A program made the translations under genes and the position numbers. The notes below the pieces were generated by a model that did no database searches, had not been told where the DNA came from, and saw nothing but the letters and a program-made list of their open reading frames with translations. Of a stretch of 64,000 nt of DNA, positions 43,108 through 54,124 are shown one piece after another (position 1 is the stretch's first letter; the number at the start of each line of letters is the position of its first letter). Source of the stretch: Winogradskyella sp046545555 (GTDB lineage: Bacteria > Bacteroidota > Bacteroidia > Flavobacteriales > Flavobacteriaceae); assembly GCF_046545555.1 (NCBI RefSeq), contig NZ_JBHZTH010000001.1, forward strand, positions 1,550,001 to 1,614,000. The letters are read 5' to 3'.

Positions 43108-46100
43108 ATGTTAGCAAAAAAGGCTGAAAGAATTAATTTCTCTTCTATTGTAAATAGAACAGATTACCCAGACTTTTTGGATATTCAAATTAAATCCTTC
43201 CAGGATTTTTTCCAATTAGAAACAAAGTCAGAAGAAAGAGGTGCTGAAGGTTTGTACAATACCTTCATGGAGAACTTCCCAATTACAGACACACGTAATC
43301 AATTCGTATTAGAATTTTTAGATTACTTTATAGATCCACCTAGATACTCTATTGAAGAATGTATCGAAAGAGGGTTAACATACAGTGTGCCTTTAAAAGC
43401 AAGATTGAAATTATATTGTACGGATCCAGAACATGAGGATTTCGAAACAATAGTACAAGATGTATATTTAGGTACTATACCTTACATGACACCTTCAGGT
43501 ACTTTCTGTATAAATGGTGCAGAACGTGTAGTAGTATCGCAGTTGCACAGATCACCTGGTGTCTTCTTTAGCCAGTCTTTTCATGCAAATGGAACAAAAT
43601 TATATTCTGCAAGAGTAATTCCTTTTAAAGGATCTTGGATAGAATTTGCTACAGACATTAATAGTGTGATGTATGCATATATTGATAGAAAGAAAAAATT
43701 ACCAGTAACAACTCTTTTCCGTGCAATTGGATTTGAACGTGATAAAGATATATTAGAGATTTTTGACCTAGCAGAAGAGGTTAAAGTTTCTAAATCTGGT
43801 TTAAAGAAAGTTATTGGTCGTAAACTTGCTGCACGTGTATTAAATACATGGCATGAAGATTTCGTTGATGAAGATACGGGTGAGGTTGTATCTATTGAGC
43901 GTAACGAAATTGTGTTAGACCGTGATACTGTTATAGATAAAGAAAATATTGAAGAAATTCTTGAAGCTGACGTAAAAACTATTCTTTTACACAAAGAAAG
44001 TGCTCAGCAAGGGGATTACGCAATTATTCATAATACATTACAGAAAGATCCAACAAACTCTGAAAAAGAAGCTGTTGAGCACATCTATCGTCAATTACGT
44101 AATGCTGAGCCGCCAGATGAGGAGACAGCACGTGGTATTATTGATAAGTTATTCTTTTCTGATCAACGCTACTCTTTAGGTGAAGTAGGTCGTTATAGAA
44201 TGAACAAAAAATTACAGTTAGATATTGGTATGGACAAACAAGTTTTGACCAAACTAGATATTATAACTATCATTAAATATTTAATTGAGCTAATCAACTC
44301 AAAGGCAGAGATTGATGATATTGATCACTTATCTAATCGTCGTGTACGTACTGTAGGTGAGCAGTTATCTTCTCAGTTTGGCGTTGGTTTAGCGCGTATG
44401 GCACGTACGATTCGTGAGCGTATGAACGTACGTGACAACGAAGTCTTTACACCAATAGATTTAATTAACGCAAAAACTTTGTCGTCTGTTATTAATTCTT
44501 TCTTTGGAACAAATCAGTTATCTCAATTTATGGATCAAACCAATCCTCTTGCAGAGATTACGCACAAGCGTCGTCTTTCAGCATTAGGGCCAGGAGGTCT
44601 ATCTAGAGAAAGAGCAGGATTCGAAGTACGTGATGTTCACTATACACACTACGGACGTTTATGTCCTATTGAAACTCCAGAAGGTCCAAATATTGGATTA
44701 ATTTCTTCATTATCTGTATTTGCGAAAGTAAATCCTATGGGATTCATTGAAACACCATATAGAAAAGTTGAAAACGGTGTTGTAGATATTAAAAATGCGC
44801 CAACATATCTAAGTGCTGAAGAAGAGGAAGATATGTTAATTGCGCAAGCTACAATAGAGGTAGATGAAAAAGGAAAAATTATTCCTGAAAAAATTATTTC
44901 TCGTCAAGAGGGTGATTTCCCAGTAATAGAGCCTTCTAATGTAAATTATACAGATGTTGCTCCAAACCAGATTGCATCCATTTCAGCATCATTAATTCCA
45001 TTCTTGGAACATGATGATGCCAACCGTGCACTGATGGGATCTAACATGATGCGTCAGGCTGTACCATTATTACGTCCTGAAGCGCCGATTGTAGGTACAG
45101 GTTTAGAGCGTCAAGTAGCATCAGATTCTAGAGTATTAATTAATGCAGAAGGTGCCGGTACTGTTGAGTATGTAGATGCTGATAAAGTTATTATAAAGTA
45201 TGAGCGTTCTGAAGAAGCTGCAATGGTTAGTTTCGATAGCGATACTAAAGAATATCCTTTAGTTAAGTTTAGAAAAACAAATCAAGGAACTTCAATTAAC
45301 CTTAAGCCAATTGTTCAAAAAGGTGATAAGGTAGCTAAAGGACAAGTCTTATGCGAAGGTTATGCAACTCAAAAAGGTGAATTAGCCCTTGGTAGAAATA
45401 TGAAAGTAGCCTTTATGCCTTGGAAAGGGTATAACTTTGAGGATGCTATTGTAATTTCAGAGAAAGTAGTACGTGATGATATATTTACATCTATTCATAT
45501 AGACGAGTATTCATTAGAAGTTAGAGATACAAAATTAGGTAACGAAGAGTTAACTAATGATATTCCTAACGTTTCTGAGGAAGCGACAAAAGATTTAGAT
45601 GAGAATGGTATGATTCGCATTGGTGCTGAAATCAAACCAGGAGATATACTAATTGGTAAGATTACACCAAAAGGAGAATCTGATCCAACTCCAGAAGAAA
45701 AGTTATTAAGAGCTATTTTTGGTGATAAAGCTGGTGATGTAAAAGATGCTTCTTTAAAAGCTTCACCTTCATTGAAAGGTGTGGTAATTGAGAAGAAATT
45801 ATTCGCCAGAGCAGTTAAAGATAAGCGCAAGAGAGCTCAAGATAAAGAAGATATTGAAGCTTTAGAAAATGCTTATGACAATCGTTTTGATGATTTACAA
45901 GCAGTATTAGTTGAAAAATTATTTGCCATCGTAAATGGAAAAACAGCTCAAGGTATTTATAATGATCTTGGTGAAGAAATCATTCCTAAAGGTAAGAAGT
46001 ATACATTGAAAATGTTAAATGCTGTAGATGATTATACGCATTTAACTTCAGGAAAATGGACTACTGATGATCACACCAATGAAATGGTGGCAGATTTAAT

Positions 46101-46920
46101 CCATAATTATAAAATTAAGGAAAATGACCTTCAAGGATCACTTAGACGTGAGAAGTTTACTATTTCTGTAGGTGACGAGTTACCAGCAGGTATTATTAAA
46201 CTAGCCAAAGTTTACATTGCTAAAAAACGAAAACTTAAAGTTGGTGATAAAATGGCTGGTCGTCATGGTAATAAGGGTATTGTTGCTCGTATCGTACGTC
46301 AAGAAGATATGCCTTTCTTAGAAGATGGAACGCCAGTTGATATTGTATTAAATCCACTTGGTGTACCTTCTCGTATGAATATTGGACAGATTTATGAAAC
46401 CGTTTTAGGTTGGGCTGGACAAGATTTAGGAAGAACATATGCAACTCCAATTTTTGATGGTGCTACATTAGATCAGATTAATACCTTTACTGATGAAGCT
46501 GGTATTCCAAGATTTGGACATACTTATCTTTATGATGGTGGAACAGGTGATCGTTTTGATCAACCAGCAACCGTTGGTGTGATTTATATGATTAAACTTG
46601 GTCACATGATTGATGATAAGATGCACGCACGTTCAATAGGACCTTACTCGTTAATTACACAACAACCATTAGGTGGTAAAGCACAGTTTGGTGGTCAACG
46701 TTTTGGTGAAATGGAGGTATGGGCACTAGAGGCTTATGGAGCTTCAAGTACACTACGTGAAATCTTAACTGTAAAATCAGATGATGTAATTGGTAGAGCT
46801 AAAACTTACGAAGCAATCGTTAAGGGAGAGCCAATGCCAGAACCAGGACTACCAGAATCGTTCAACGTACTTATGCACGAATTGAAAGGTTTAGGATTAG
46901 ATATAAGATTAGAAGAATAA
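43108..46920 (+). CDS. rpoB: RNA polymerase subunit beta
   Basis: The 1270-residue beta subunit of RNA polymerase. Clear marks are the rifampicin region around SQFMDQTNPLAEITHKRRLSALGPGGLSRERAGFEVRDVH, the conserved FMPWKGYNFEDAIVISE, RKLKVGDKMAGRHGNKGIV, and the C-terminal GGKAQFGGQRFGEMEVWALEAYGA. The rifampicin-region residues look wild type. Length is typical for Flavobacteriaceae. rpoC follows after 68 bases. Confidence 0.99.
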   Translation: MLAKKAERINFSSIVNRTDYPDFLDIQIKSFQDFFQLETKSEERGAEGLYNTFMENFPITDTRNQFVLEFLDYFIDPPRYSIEECIERGLTYSVPLKARLKLYCTDPEHEDFETIVQDVYLGTIPYMTPSGTFCINGAERVVVSQLHRSPGVFFSQSFHANGTKLYSARVIPFKGSWIEFATDINSVMYAYIDRKKKLPVTTLFRAIGFERDKDILEIFDLAEEVKVSKSGLKKVIGRKLAARVLNTWHEDFVDEDTGEVVSIERNEIVLDRDTVIDKENIEEILEADVKTILLHKESAQQGDYAIIHNTLQKDPTNSEKEAVEHIYRQLRNAEPPDEETARGIIDKLFFSDQRYSLGEVGRYRMNKKLQLDIGMDKQVLTKLDIITIIKYLIELINSKAEIDDIDHLSNRRVRTVGEQLSSQFGVGLARMARTIRERMNVRDNEVFTPIDLINAKTLSSVINSFFGTNQLSQFMDQTNPLAEITHKRRLSALGPGGLSRERAGFEVRDVHYTHYGRLCPIETPEGPNIGLISSLSVFAKVNPMGFIETPYRKVENGVVDIKNAPTYLSAEEEEDMLIAQATIEVDEKGKIIPEKIISRQEGDFPVIEPSNVNYTDVAPNQIASISASLIPFLEHDDANRALMGSNMMRQAVPLLRPEAPIVGTGLERQVASDSRVLINAEGAGTVEYVDADKVIIKYERSEEAAMVSFDSDTKEYPLVKFRKTNQGTSINLKPIVQKGDKVAKGQVLCEGYATQKGELALGRNMKVAFMPWKGYNFEDAIVISEKVVRDDIFTSIHIDEYSLEVRDTKLGNEELTNDIPNVSEEATKDLDENGMIRIGAEIKPGDILIGKITPKGESDPTPEEKLLRAIFGDKAGDVKDASLKASPSLKGVVIEKKLFARAVKDKRKRAQDKEDIEALENAYDNRFDDLQAVLVEKLFAIVNGKTAQGIYNDLGEEIIPKGKKYTLKMLNAVDDYTHLTSGKWTTDDHTNEMVADLIHNYKIKENDLQGSLRREKFTISVGDELPAGIIKLAKVYIAKKRKLKVGDKMAGRHGNKGIVARIVRQEDMPFLEDGTPVDIVLNPLGVPSRMNIGQIYETVLGWAGQDLGRTYATPIFDGATLDQINTFTDEAGIPRFGHTYLYDGGTGDRFDQPATVGVIYMIKLGHMIDDKMHARSIGPYSLITQQPLGGKAQFGGQRFGEMEVWALEAYGASSTLREILTVKSDDVIGRAKTYEAIVKGEPMPEPGLPESFNVLMHELKGLGLDIRLEE

Positions 46921-46988
46921 ATTTAGGTGAGTAGGTAGCAGTTTTAATCCTTTAAGACTGTTACTACAAACTGAATACTATAAAGAAC

Positions 46989-49900
46989 ATGGCAAGAAGA
47001 CAAGATAAGAATACAATTCAGAAATTTAACAAGATTTCTATCGGTTTAGCATCACCTGAATCTGTTTTAGGAGCATCTCGTGGTGAAGTATTAAAGCCAG
47101 AAACTATTAATTATCGAACTCACAAACCTGAGCGTGATGGTTTGTTCTGTGAGCGTATTTTCGGTCCTGTAAAGGATTTTGAATGTGCTTGTGGTAAATA
47201 TAAAAGAATACGTTACAAAGGAATCGTTTGTGATCGTTGTGGTGTAGAAGTAACAGAAAAAAAAGTACGTAGAGATAGAGTTGGTCACATCAATTTAGTT
47301 GTGCCAGTAGCTCATATCTGGTATTTTAGATCTTTACCAAATAAAATAGGTTATTTACTTGGATTACCATCTAAGAAATTAGATATGATAATCTATTATG
47401 AGCGTTATGTAGTTATACAAGCTGGTATTGCTATGAATGCAGAAGGAGAACCAGTGCAGAAAATGGATTTTTTAACGGAAGAGGAATATTTAAATATTCT
47501 CGAAACTATTCCGCAAGAAAACCAATATTTAGATGATACAGACCCTAATAAGTTTATTGCTAAAATGGGTGCGGAATGTTTAATAGATATTTTAGCAAGA
47601 ATTGATTTAGATCAATTATCTTATGACTTAAGACACAAAGCAAACAACGAAACATCTAAGCAACGTAAGACAGAAGCTTTAAAGCGTTTACAAGTAGTTG
47701 AAGCGTTCAGAGAGTCTAACGAACATAGAGAGAATAAGCCAGAATGGATGATCATGAAGGCTGTTCCTGTAATACCACCAGAGTTAAGACCTTTAGTACC
47801 TTTAGATGGTGGTCGTTTTGCAACTTCAGATTTAAATGATCTTTACCGTCGTGTAATTATCCGTAACAACCGTCTTAAAAGGTTAGTTGAGATAAAAGCG
47901 CCAGAAGTAATTTTGCGTAATGAAAAGCGTATGTTACAAGAATCAGTAGATTCATTATTTGATAACACGCGTAAGTCTTCTGCAGTTAAAACAGATTCTA
48001 ATAGACCATTAAAATCATTATCAGATTCATTAAAAGGTAAGCAAGGACGTTTCCGTCAAAACTTACTTGGTAAGCGTGTTGATTATTCTGCACGTTCTGT
48101 AATTGTTGTAGGTCCAGAATTAAAGTTATTTGAATGTGGATTGCCAAAAGATATGGCAGCAGAACTTTACAAGCCTTTTATCATTAGAAAGCTAATCGAA
48201 AGAGGAATTGTAAAAACTGTAAAATCTGCAAAGAAAATTATAGATAGAAAAGAACCTGTAGTTTGGGATATTTTAGAGAATGTTTTAAAAGGACATCCAG
48301 TTCTTTTAAATCGTGCTCCTACGTTACACAGACTTGGTATTCAGGCTTTTCAACCAAAACTTATTGAAGGTAAAGCAATTCAGTTGCACCCATTAGTATG
48401 TACTGCATTTAATGCGGATTTTGACGGTGACCAGATGGCTGTGCATTTACCTCTTGGACCTGAAGCGATTTTAGAAGCACAACTTTTAATGTTGGCGTCA
48501 CATAATATTTTGAATCCTGCTAATGGAGCACCAGTTACCGTTCCTTCTCAGGATATGGTTCTTGGTCTTTATTACATGACTAAACATAGAAAATCGACTA
48601 AAGAAGTGCCAATAATTGGTGAGGGCTTAACTTTTTATTCACCGGAAGAAGTTACTATTGCTTACAATGAGAAGAAAGTTGACTTAAATGCAGGTATTAA
48701 GGTAAGAACGATAGATTTCAATGAAGAAGGCGAACTTACTCAGCAAATTATAGAAACAACTGTTGGTCGTGTACTTTTTAATGAAAAAGTACCAGCAGCA
48801 GCAGGATATATCAATGAAGTTTTAACTAAAAAGTCTTTAAGAAATATCATACACGGTATTCTAAAGAAAACTAGTGTGCCAGAAACAGCTGAATTTCTTG
48901 ATGAAATTAAGACTCAAGGATACAAGTTTGCATTTCAAGGTGGATTATCATTTAGTTTAGGTGATATTATTATTCCTCAAGAGAAGCACACAATGATTGC
49001 TGATGCTAATAAGAAAGTAGACGGTATTATGGGTAACTATAATATGGGACTTATTACTAATAATGAAAGATATAACCAAGTTATTGATATCTGGACATCT
49101 ACAAATGCTGAATTGACAGAACTTTCAATGAAGCGTATTAGAGAAGATCAGCAAGGATTTAATTCAGTGTTTATGATGCTAGACTCTGGTGCTCGTGGAT
49201 CTAAAGAACAGATTCGTCAGTTAACTGGTATGCGTGGATTAATGGCAAAGCCTAAAAAATCTAATGCAGGTGGTGGTGAAATTATTGAAAATCCAATTCT
49301 TTCTAACTTTAAAGAAGGACTTTCAATTTTAGAATACTTTATATCTACTCACGGTGCTCGTAAAGGACTTGCAGATACGGCTCTTAAAACTGCCGATGCA
49401 GGTTATTTAACACGTCGTTTGGTTGATGTTTCTCAAGATGTAATTGTATATGAAGAAGATTGTGGTACATTAAGAGGTATTGAGGTTTCTGCTCTCAAGA
49501 AAAACGAAGAAATTGTTGAAAACTTAGAAGCTAGAATTGTTGGTAGAACATCACTTAATGATGTCTTTGATCCTTTAACAGAAGAGCTTATTATAGAAGC
49601 GGGTGGTCATATTAATGATGCCATTGCGAAGCAAATAGGTGATTCTGCAATAGAATCTATTGAAGTACGTTCGCCATTAACATGTGAAGCTAAGAAAGGT
49701 ATCTGTGTTAAATGTTATGGTCGTAACCTAGCTACTGGTAAAATGGTACAGAGAGGTGAGGCTGTTGGCGTTGTTGCTGCGCAATCAATTGGTGAGCCTG
49801 GTACACAATTAACATTACGTACATTCCACGTAGGTGGTATTGCTGGTAACATTTCAGAAGAGAATAAGTTAACTGTTAAGTTTGATGGTATTGCTGAGAT

Positions 49901-51290
49901 AGAAGATCTTAAGACAGTAAAAAGTAAGGATAAAGAGGGTAATGAAGTGGATGTTGTTATTTCAAGAACTTCAGAACTTAAATTAGTAGATCCTAAAACA
50001 GGAATTGTTTTAAGTACTAATAATATTCCTTATGGTTCTGATATCTTTGTTAAACCAGGAGCTAAAGTAAAAAAAGGAGATGTTATTTGCCAGTGGGATC
50101 CATATAATGGTGTTATTATTTCTGAGTTTGCTGGTAAAGTAAGATATGAAAATATCGAACAAGGTATTACATACCAAGTAGAGATAGATGAACAAACTGG
50201 TTTCCAAGAGAAAGTTATTTCAGAATCTAGAAATAAAAAGCTAATTCCAACTTTATTAATTGAAGATTCTAAAGGTGAAACGATACGTTCATACAATTTA
50301 CCAGTAGGCGCTCACATAATGATTGATGATGGTGATAAGATTGATATTGGAAAGATTTTAGTTAAAATACCTCGTAAGTCAGCAAAAGCTGGTGATATTA
50401 CTGGTGGACTTCCTCGTGTGACTGAATTATTTGAAGCACGTAACCCTTCTAATCCTGCCGTAGTAAGTGCGATTGATGGTGTTGTATCATTTGGTAAAAT
50501 TAAACGTGGTAACCGTGAGATTATAATCGAATCTAAATTGGGTGAGGTTAAAAAGTACTTAGTGAAATTATCTAATCAGATTCTTGTACAAGAGAATGAT
50601 TATGTAAAAGCAGGTATGCCTTTATCAGATGGTTCTATTACACCGAACGATATCTTAAATATTAAAGGCCCTTCAGCGGTTCAGCAATATTTAGTGAATG
50701 AAGTACAAGAAGTATATCGTCTACAAGGGGTGAAAATTAATGATAAACACTTCGAAGTAGTTGTTAGACAGATGATGCGTAAAGTAAGAATTATCGATTC
50801 TGGTGATACAATCTTCTTAGAAAATCAATTAGTGCATAAATCAGATTTCATAGAAGAGAATGATAAAATGTTCGGAATGAAAATTGTTGAGGATGCTGGT
50901 GATTCAGAGAATTTAAAGTCTGGTCAGATTGTAACCGTAAGAACATTAAGAGATGAAAATTCGAGCTTAAGAAGAGAGGATAAAAATCTTGTAACTGCTA
51001 AAGATGTAAGTCCTGCGACTGCAACTCCAATCTTACAAGGTATAACAAGAGCATCTCTACAAACTAAATCATTCATTTCTGCTGCATCTTTCCAGGAAAC
51101 AACTAAGGTTCTTAATGAAGCTGCCGTTAATGGAAAAGTTGATACACTTGAAGGACTTAAAGAAAATGTAATTGTTGGTCATAGAATACCAGCAGGTACA
51201 GGAGTTAGAGAGTATGAACACATTATAGTAGGTTCTAAAGAAGAGTTTAACGAAATGATGAAAGCTAAAGAGGAAATGAATTTCAACTAA
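46989..51290 (+). CDS. rpoC: RNA polymerase subunit beta'
   Basis: The 1433-residue beta' subunit. The N-terminal zinc ribbon uses C66, C68, C81 and C84. The catalytic magnesium loop NADFDGDQM is at 475-483, and a second zinc site is CEAKKGICVKCYGRNL. The bridge/trigger region (HVGGIAGNISEENK follows AAQSIGEPGTQLTLRTFH) is present. The usual C-terminal part of the flavobacterial protein ends ...EEFNEMMKAKEEMNFN. A terminator lies 37 bases downstream. Confidence 0.99.
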   Translation: MARRQDKNTIQKFNKISIGLASPESVLGASRGEVLKPETINYRTHKPERDGLFCERIFGPVKDFECACGKYKRIRYKGIVCDRCGVEVTEKKVRRDRVGHINLVVPVAHIWYFRSLPNKIGYLLGLPSKKLDMIIYYERYVVIQAGIAMNAEGEPVQKMDFLTEEEYLNILETIPQENQYLDDTDPNKFIAKMGAECLIDILARIDLDQLSYDLRHKANNETSKQRKTEALKRLQVVEAFRESNEHRENKPEWMIMKAVPVIPPELRPLVPLDGGRFATSDLNDLYRRVIIRNNRLKRLVEIKAPEVILRNEKRMLQESVDSLFDNTRKSSAVKTDSNRPLKSLSDSLKGKQGRFRQNLLGKRVDYSARSVIVVGPELKLFECGLPKDMAAELYKPFIIRKLIERGIVKTVKSAKKIIDRKEPVVWDILENVLKGHPVLLNRAPTLHRLGIQAFQPKLIEGKAIQLHPLVCTAFNADFDGDQMAVHLPLGPEAILEAQLLMLASHNILNPANGAPVTVPSQDMVLGLYYMTKHRKSTKEVPIIGEGLTFYSPEEVTIAYNEKKVDLNAGIKVRTIDFNEEGELTQQIIETTVGRVLFNEKVPAAAGYINEVLTKKSLRNIIHGILKKTSVPETAEFLDEIKTQGYKFAFQGGLSFSLGDIIIPQEKHTMIADANKKVDGIMGNYNMGLITNNERYNQVIDIWTSTNAELTELSMKRIREDQQGFNSVFMMLDSGARGSKEQIRQLTGMRGLMAKPKKSNAGGGEIIENPILSNFKEGLSILEYFISTHGARKGLADTALKTADAGYLTRRLVDVSQDVIVYEEDCGTLRGIEVSALKKNEEIVENLEARIVGRTSLNDVFDPLTEELIIEAGGHINDAIAKQIGDSAIESIEVRSPLTCEAKKGICVKCYGRNLATGKMVQRGEAVGVVAAQSIGEPGTQLTLRTFHVGGIAGNISEENKLTVKFDGIAEIEDLKTVKSKDKEGNEVDVVISRTSELKLVDPKTGIVLSTNNIPYGSDIFVKPGAKVKKGDVICQWDPYNGVIISEFAGKVRYENIEQGITYQVEIDEQTGFQEKVISESRNKKLIPTLLIEDSKGETIRSYNLPVGAHIMIDDGDKIDIGKILVKIPRKSAKAGDITGGLPRVTELFEARNPSNPAVVSAIDGVVSFGKIKRGNREIIIESKLGEVKKYLVKLSNQILVQENDYVKAGMPLSDGSITPNDILNIKGPSAVQQYLVNEVQEVYRLQGVKINDKHFEVVVRQMMRKVRIIDSGDTIFLENQLVHKSDFIEENDKMFGMKIVEDAGDSENLKSGQIVTVRTLRDENSSLRREDKNLVTAKDVSPATATPILQGITRASLQTKSFISAASFQETTKVLNEAAVNGKVDTLEGLKENVIVGHRIPAGTGVREYEHIIVGSKEEFNEMMKAKEEMNFN

Positions 51291-51326
51291 TTCATGTTTT
51301 TTCTTTAAGTACTTAATAAAGATTAG

Positions 51327-51359
51327 AAGCCTTCATGTTAATAGACCTGAAGGCTTTTA
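51327..51359 (+). terminator. Intrinsic terminator after rpoC
   Basis: Arms AAGCCTTCA (51327-51335) and TGAAGGCTT (51348-51356) with a 12-base loop, followed by TTT. Confidence 0.75.
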
Positions 51360-51399
51360 TAATTTAACAATAACGGTAATATTATAATAAATATATAAA

Positions 51400-51717
51400 A
51401 TGGCAGAGAATAAAAACGATCCTAAAAAAGGGCAAATAAATATAGAATTGGATGAAAAAGTGGCTGAAGGTACATATTCTAATTTAGCTATTATAAATCA
51501 TTCAGTTTCAGAATTTGTCGTAGATTTTGTAAGTATTATGCCTGGTACACCAAAAAGTAAAGTAAAGTCTAGAATTATCTTAACACCTCAACATGCAAAA
51601 CGTTTACTGAAGGCCTTAGGTGATAATGTAACCAGGTTTGAAAAAGCACATGGTGAAATTAAAGATTACGAGCAACCGCCAATTCCTTTGAATTTTGGGC
51701 CAACAGGGCAAGCTTAA
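51400..51717 (+). CDS. DUF3467 family protein
   Basis: A 105-residue protein of the DUF3467 family, which has a conserved place after rpoC in many Bacteroidota. Marks are INIELDEKVAEGTYSNLAIINHSVSEFVVDFVSIMPGTPK and the following RIILTPQHAKRLLKAL. The fold is predicted mainly beta with a helical end. The function is not known. It has its own spacer with the rpoC terminator, so it is probably transcribed separately. Confidence 0.9.
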   Translation: MAENKNDPKKGQINIELDEKVAEGTYSNLAIINHSVSEFVVDFVSIMPGTPKSKVKSRIILTPQHAKRLLKALGDNVTRFEKAHGEIKDYEQPPIPLNFGPTGQA

Positions 51718-51761
51718 TTTTAAATAATTAAAGTGTATTTTATATACGTAACTCGTCTATT

Positions 51762-51796
51762 AAAAAAAGCTATTGAATTGTTCAATGGCTTTTTTT
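51762..51796. terminator. Bidirectional intrinsic terminator
   Basis: 16-base arms (51762-51777 and 51781-51796) with one G-T pair, a TTG loop, seven A on one side and seven T on the other. It sits between convergent DUF3467 and the YjdI-like gene. Confidence 0.9.
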
Positions 51797-51808
51797 AATT
51801 ACTGCAAA

Positions 51809-52039
51809 TTAGGCATATTCCGTCTTATGAATATTATACTGCAATGCGCCCGAAGGACATTTGTTAATTTGATTAATAATTGTTTTTGTTTTGGCTCCAT
51901 TTAAATCAATCCATGGAATTACGGAACTTCTAAAAACGTCAGATAATTGCCTTGCACAAATCCCAGCGTTTATACAACAACTAGGATCGTAGGTCACAGT
52001 AATATCATCATTACTGAAATTGTTTTTATTTATCTCCAT
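51809..52039 (-). CDS. YjdI-like (4Fe-4S) mono-cluster protein
   Basis: A 76-residue protein of the Fer4_19 / YjdI family. ITVTYDPSCCINAGICARQLSDVF holds C21, C22 and C28, and NKCPSGALQY holds C61, which together can bind one iron-sulfur cluster. Function is not established. It lies between two terminator-flanked genes and 134 bases after prfC on the same strand. Confidence 0.85.
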   Translation of the reverse strand: MEINKNNFSNDDITVTYDPSCCINAGICARQLSDVFRSSVIPWIDLNGAKTKTIINQINKCPSGALQYNIHKTEYA

Positions 52040-52172
52040 AATGGGTAGGTTAATTTGGGTTGTTTAAATTTAATTAGAGTAAATATTCCTGAAATCAAAA
52101 TTACCGTTAAAATGCTATAAAAATTCGATAAAAAGTAAATTTTATAGATTTATTCGATGAACTGCATAAATT

Positions 52173-53762
52173 TTATGAAAACTCTGAGGTCATATGAAAG
52201 GTTATACTTGGATATTTTTGTTGCGTCATTTGTAGTGAAAACATTGAATCAGCCAAAAACACTAATTGATTATGTTTGTCTCTAGCCAAAAAACGTTGCT
52301 TTACTCTTAAAAACTCTTTAAATTCTTCGCTCTTTAGATTTTCAGTCTCTACCCAACATGCCTTATGTACATTTAGGTTCTCATATGTACATTTTGCACC
52401 ATATTCGTGTTCTAATCTATATTGTATAACTTCATATTGAAGTGCTCCTACAGTTCCAATAACTTTTCTTCCATTAAGGTCTAATGTAAATAATTGAGCT
52501 ACACCTTCATCCATTAATTGATCTATACCTTTATATAACTGCTTTGCCTTCATCGGGTCTGCATTATTAATATATCTAAAATGTTCTGGTGAAAAACTAG
52601 GTACACCTTTATAGTTTAATATTTCTCCTTCTGTTAAAGTATCACCAATCTTAAAAGTACCGCTATCCTGAAGGCCAACAATATCACCTGGATATGAAAT
52701 ATCTACAATTTCTTTTTTTTCAGCGAAAAATGCATTTGGACTGGAAAACTTCACGTTCTTATTATGCCTTACATGTAAATAAGGAACATTGCGTTTGAAT
52801 TCTCCCGAAACAATTTTAACAAATGCAAGCCTATTTCGATGGTTAGGATCCATATTTGCATGGATTTTGAACACGAATCCAGTAAATTTCCTTTCGTCTG
52901 GTTTAACTAAGCGTTCTTCACTTTGTTTTGGTCTTGGTTTTGGAGCAATTTCAACAAAACAATCTAATAATTCCCTTACTCCAAAATTATTTAATGCAGA
53001 ACCAAAAAATACGGGCTGTTGATTGCCTTCTAAATATTCTGATTTGTTAAAATTGGGATAAATACCCTCAACAAGTTCTATTTCTTCTCTTAATGTATTT
53101 GCTGAATTTTCACCTATTAATTGATCTAATTCTGGTGATGATAAATCTGAGATTTCAATAGTCTCCTCAATATCTTTTCGACTATCACCAGAAAATAAAT
53201 TAATATTCTTTTCCCATAGATTATAAATCCCTTTAAAATCATAGCCCATACCTATAGGGAAACTCAATGGTGTAACTTTTAATCCAAGCTTTTGCTCTAC
53301 TTCGTCTAATAAATCAAAAGCATCTTTACCTTCCCTATCTAGTTTATTAATAAAAACAATCATTGGGATGTTACGCATTCTACAAACTTCAACAAGCTTT
53401 TCAGTCTGCTCTTCAACACCTTTTGCTACATCAATAACTACTATTACACTATCTACAGCGGTTAAAGTTCTAAACGTATCTTCAGCAAAGTCTTTATGAC
53501 CAGGAGTATCAAGGATGTTAATCTTAATACCATTATACTCAAAAGCTAAAACAGAAGTAGCAACAGAAATTCCACGTTGGCGTTCAATCTCCATAAAATC
53601 ACTAGTAGCACCTTTTTTAATTTTGTTGCTTTTTACAGCTCCAGCTTCTTGTATGGCGCCACCAAATAATAGTAGTTTTTCTGTAAGGGTAGTTTTACCG
53701 GCATCAGGATGAGAGATAATCCCAAAAGTACGTCGTCTATTTATTTCTTTTAAAAAACTCAT
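52173..53762 (-). CDS. prfC: Peptide chain release factor 3
   Basis: A 529-residue translational GTPase that recycles RF1/RF2 after peptide release. G1 is SHPDAGKTT at 17-25, with the RGISVATSV switch I sequence, DTPGHKDF (G3) and NKLDREGKD (G4) typical of RF3 rather than EF-G. Length fits the family. Start ATG at 53762; its upstream region has a possible -7 element at 53786. Confidence 0.96.
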   Translation of the reverse strand: MSFLKEINRRRTFGIISHPDAGKTTLTEKLLLFGGAIQEAGAVKSNKIKKGATSDFMEIERQRGISVATSVLAFEYNGIKINILDTPGHKDFAEDTFRTLTAVDSVIVVIDVAKGVEEQTEKLVEVCRMRNIPMIVFINKLDREGKDAFDLLDEVEQKLGLKVTPLSFPIGMGYDFKGIYNLWEKNINLFSGDSRKDIEETIEISDLSSPELDQLIGENSANTLREEIELVEGIYPNFNKSEYLEGNQQPVFFGSALNNFGVRELLDCFVEIAPKPRPKQSEERLVKPDERKFTGFVFKIHANMDPNHRNRLAFVKIVSGEFKRNVPYLHVRHNKNVKFSSPNAFFAEKKEIVDISYPGDIVGLQDSGTFKIGDTLTEGEILNYKGVPSFSPEHFRYINNADPMKAKQLYKGIDQLMDEGVAQLFTLDLNGRKVIGTVGALQYEVIQYRLEHEYGAKCTYENLNVHKACWVETENLKSEEFKEFLRVKQRFLARDKHNQLVFLADSMFSLQMTQQKYPSITFHMTSEFS

Positions 53763-53785
53763 AAGGTTGTATTGATAAGCGGATG

Positions 53786-53793
53786 CAAATATA
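53786..53793 (-). promoter_or_regulatory. Possible -7 element (TATATTTG, minus strand) for prfC
   Basis: A perfect TAnnTTTG match on the minus strand, 23 bases before the prfC start. No correctly spaced TTG was found. Confidence 0.45.
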
Positions 53794-54094
53794 GAAGTAT
53801 AAATAGATTAAATATAATCCACTTTTATAAAAACTGCTCTTTATGTTAATTCGTATATTAAAAGAAAACATATTAAAGTTTTTTGTAATTTTGAATTTAG
53901 AAAATTTTATTAATTATTATTAATTATTTTCTTACGAGTTTTTGAAGTTGATTAATAGCAAGTCTCTTCATTTTAGAACTTTATAAAAGTATTCAGATTA
54001 TTAAATGTGACATCAAGACATCCTAACGTGTCTTATCATTTAGTAATGGTGATAGAATATTCTGTATTTATATGGAATAATTCTGCATATTAAT

Positions 54095-54124
54095 TTGTTT
54101 TTTACGCTTTAACGAATATATTTG
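54095..54124 (+). promoter_or_regulatory. Promoter of the giant adhesin operon
   Basis: TTG at 54095-54097, a 19-base spacer and TATATTTG at 54117-54124, both matching the Bacteroidota consensus, 67 bases before the ATG at 54192. Confidence 0.75.

Noticed and set aside
43581..43994. Long minus-strand frame inside rpoB
   Set aside because: It is a codon-bias shadow of a certain gene; other such frames in rpoB, rpoC, rplA and prfC were dropped for the same reason.
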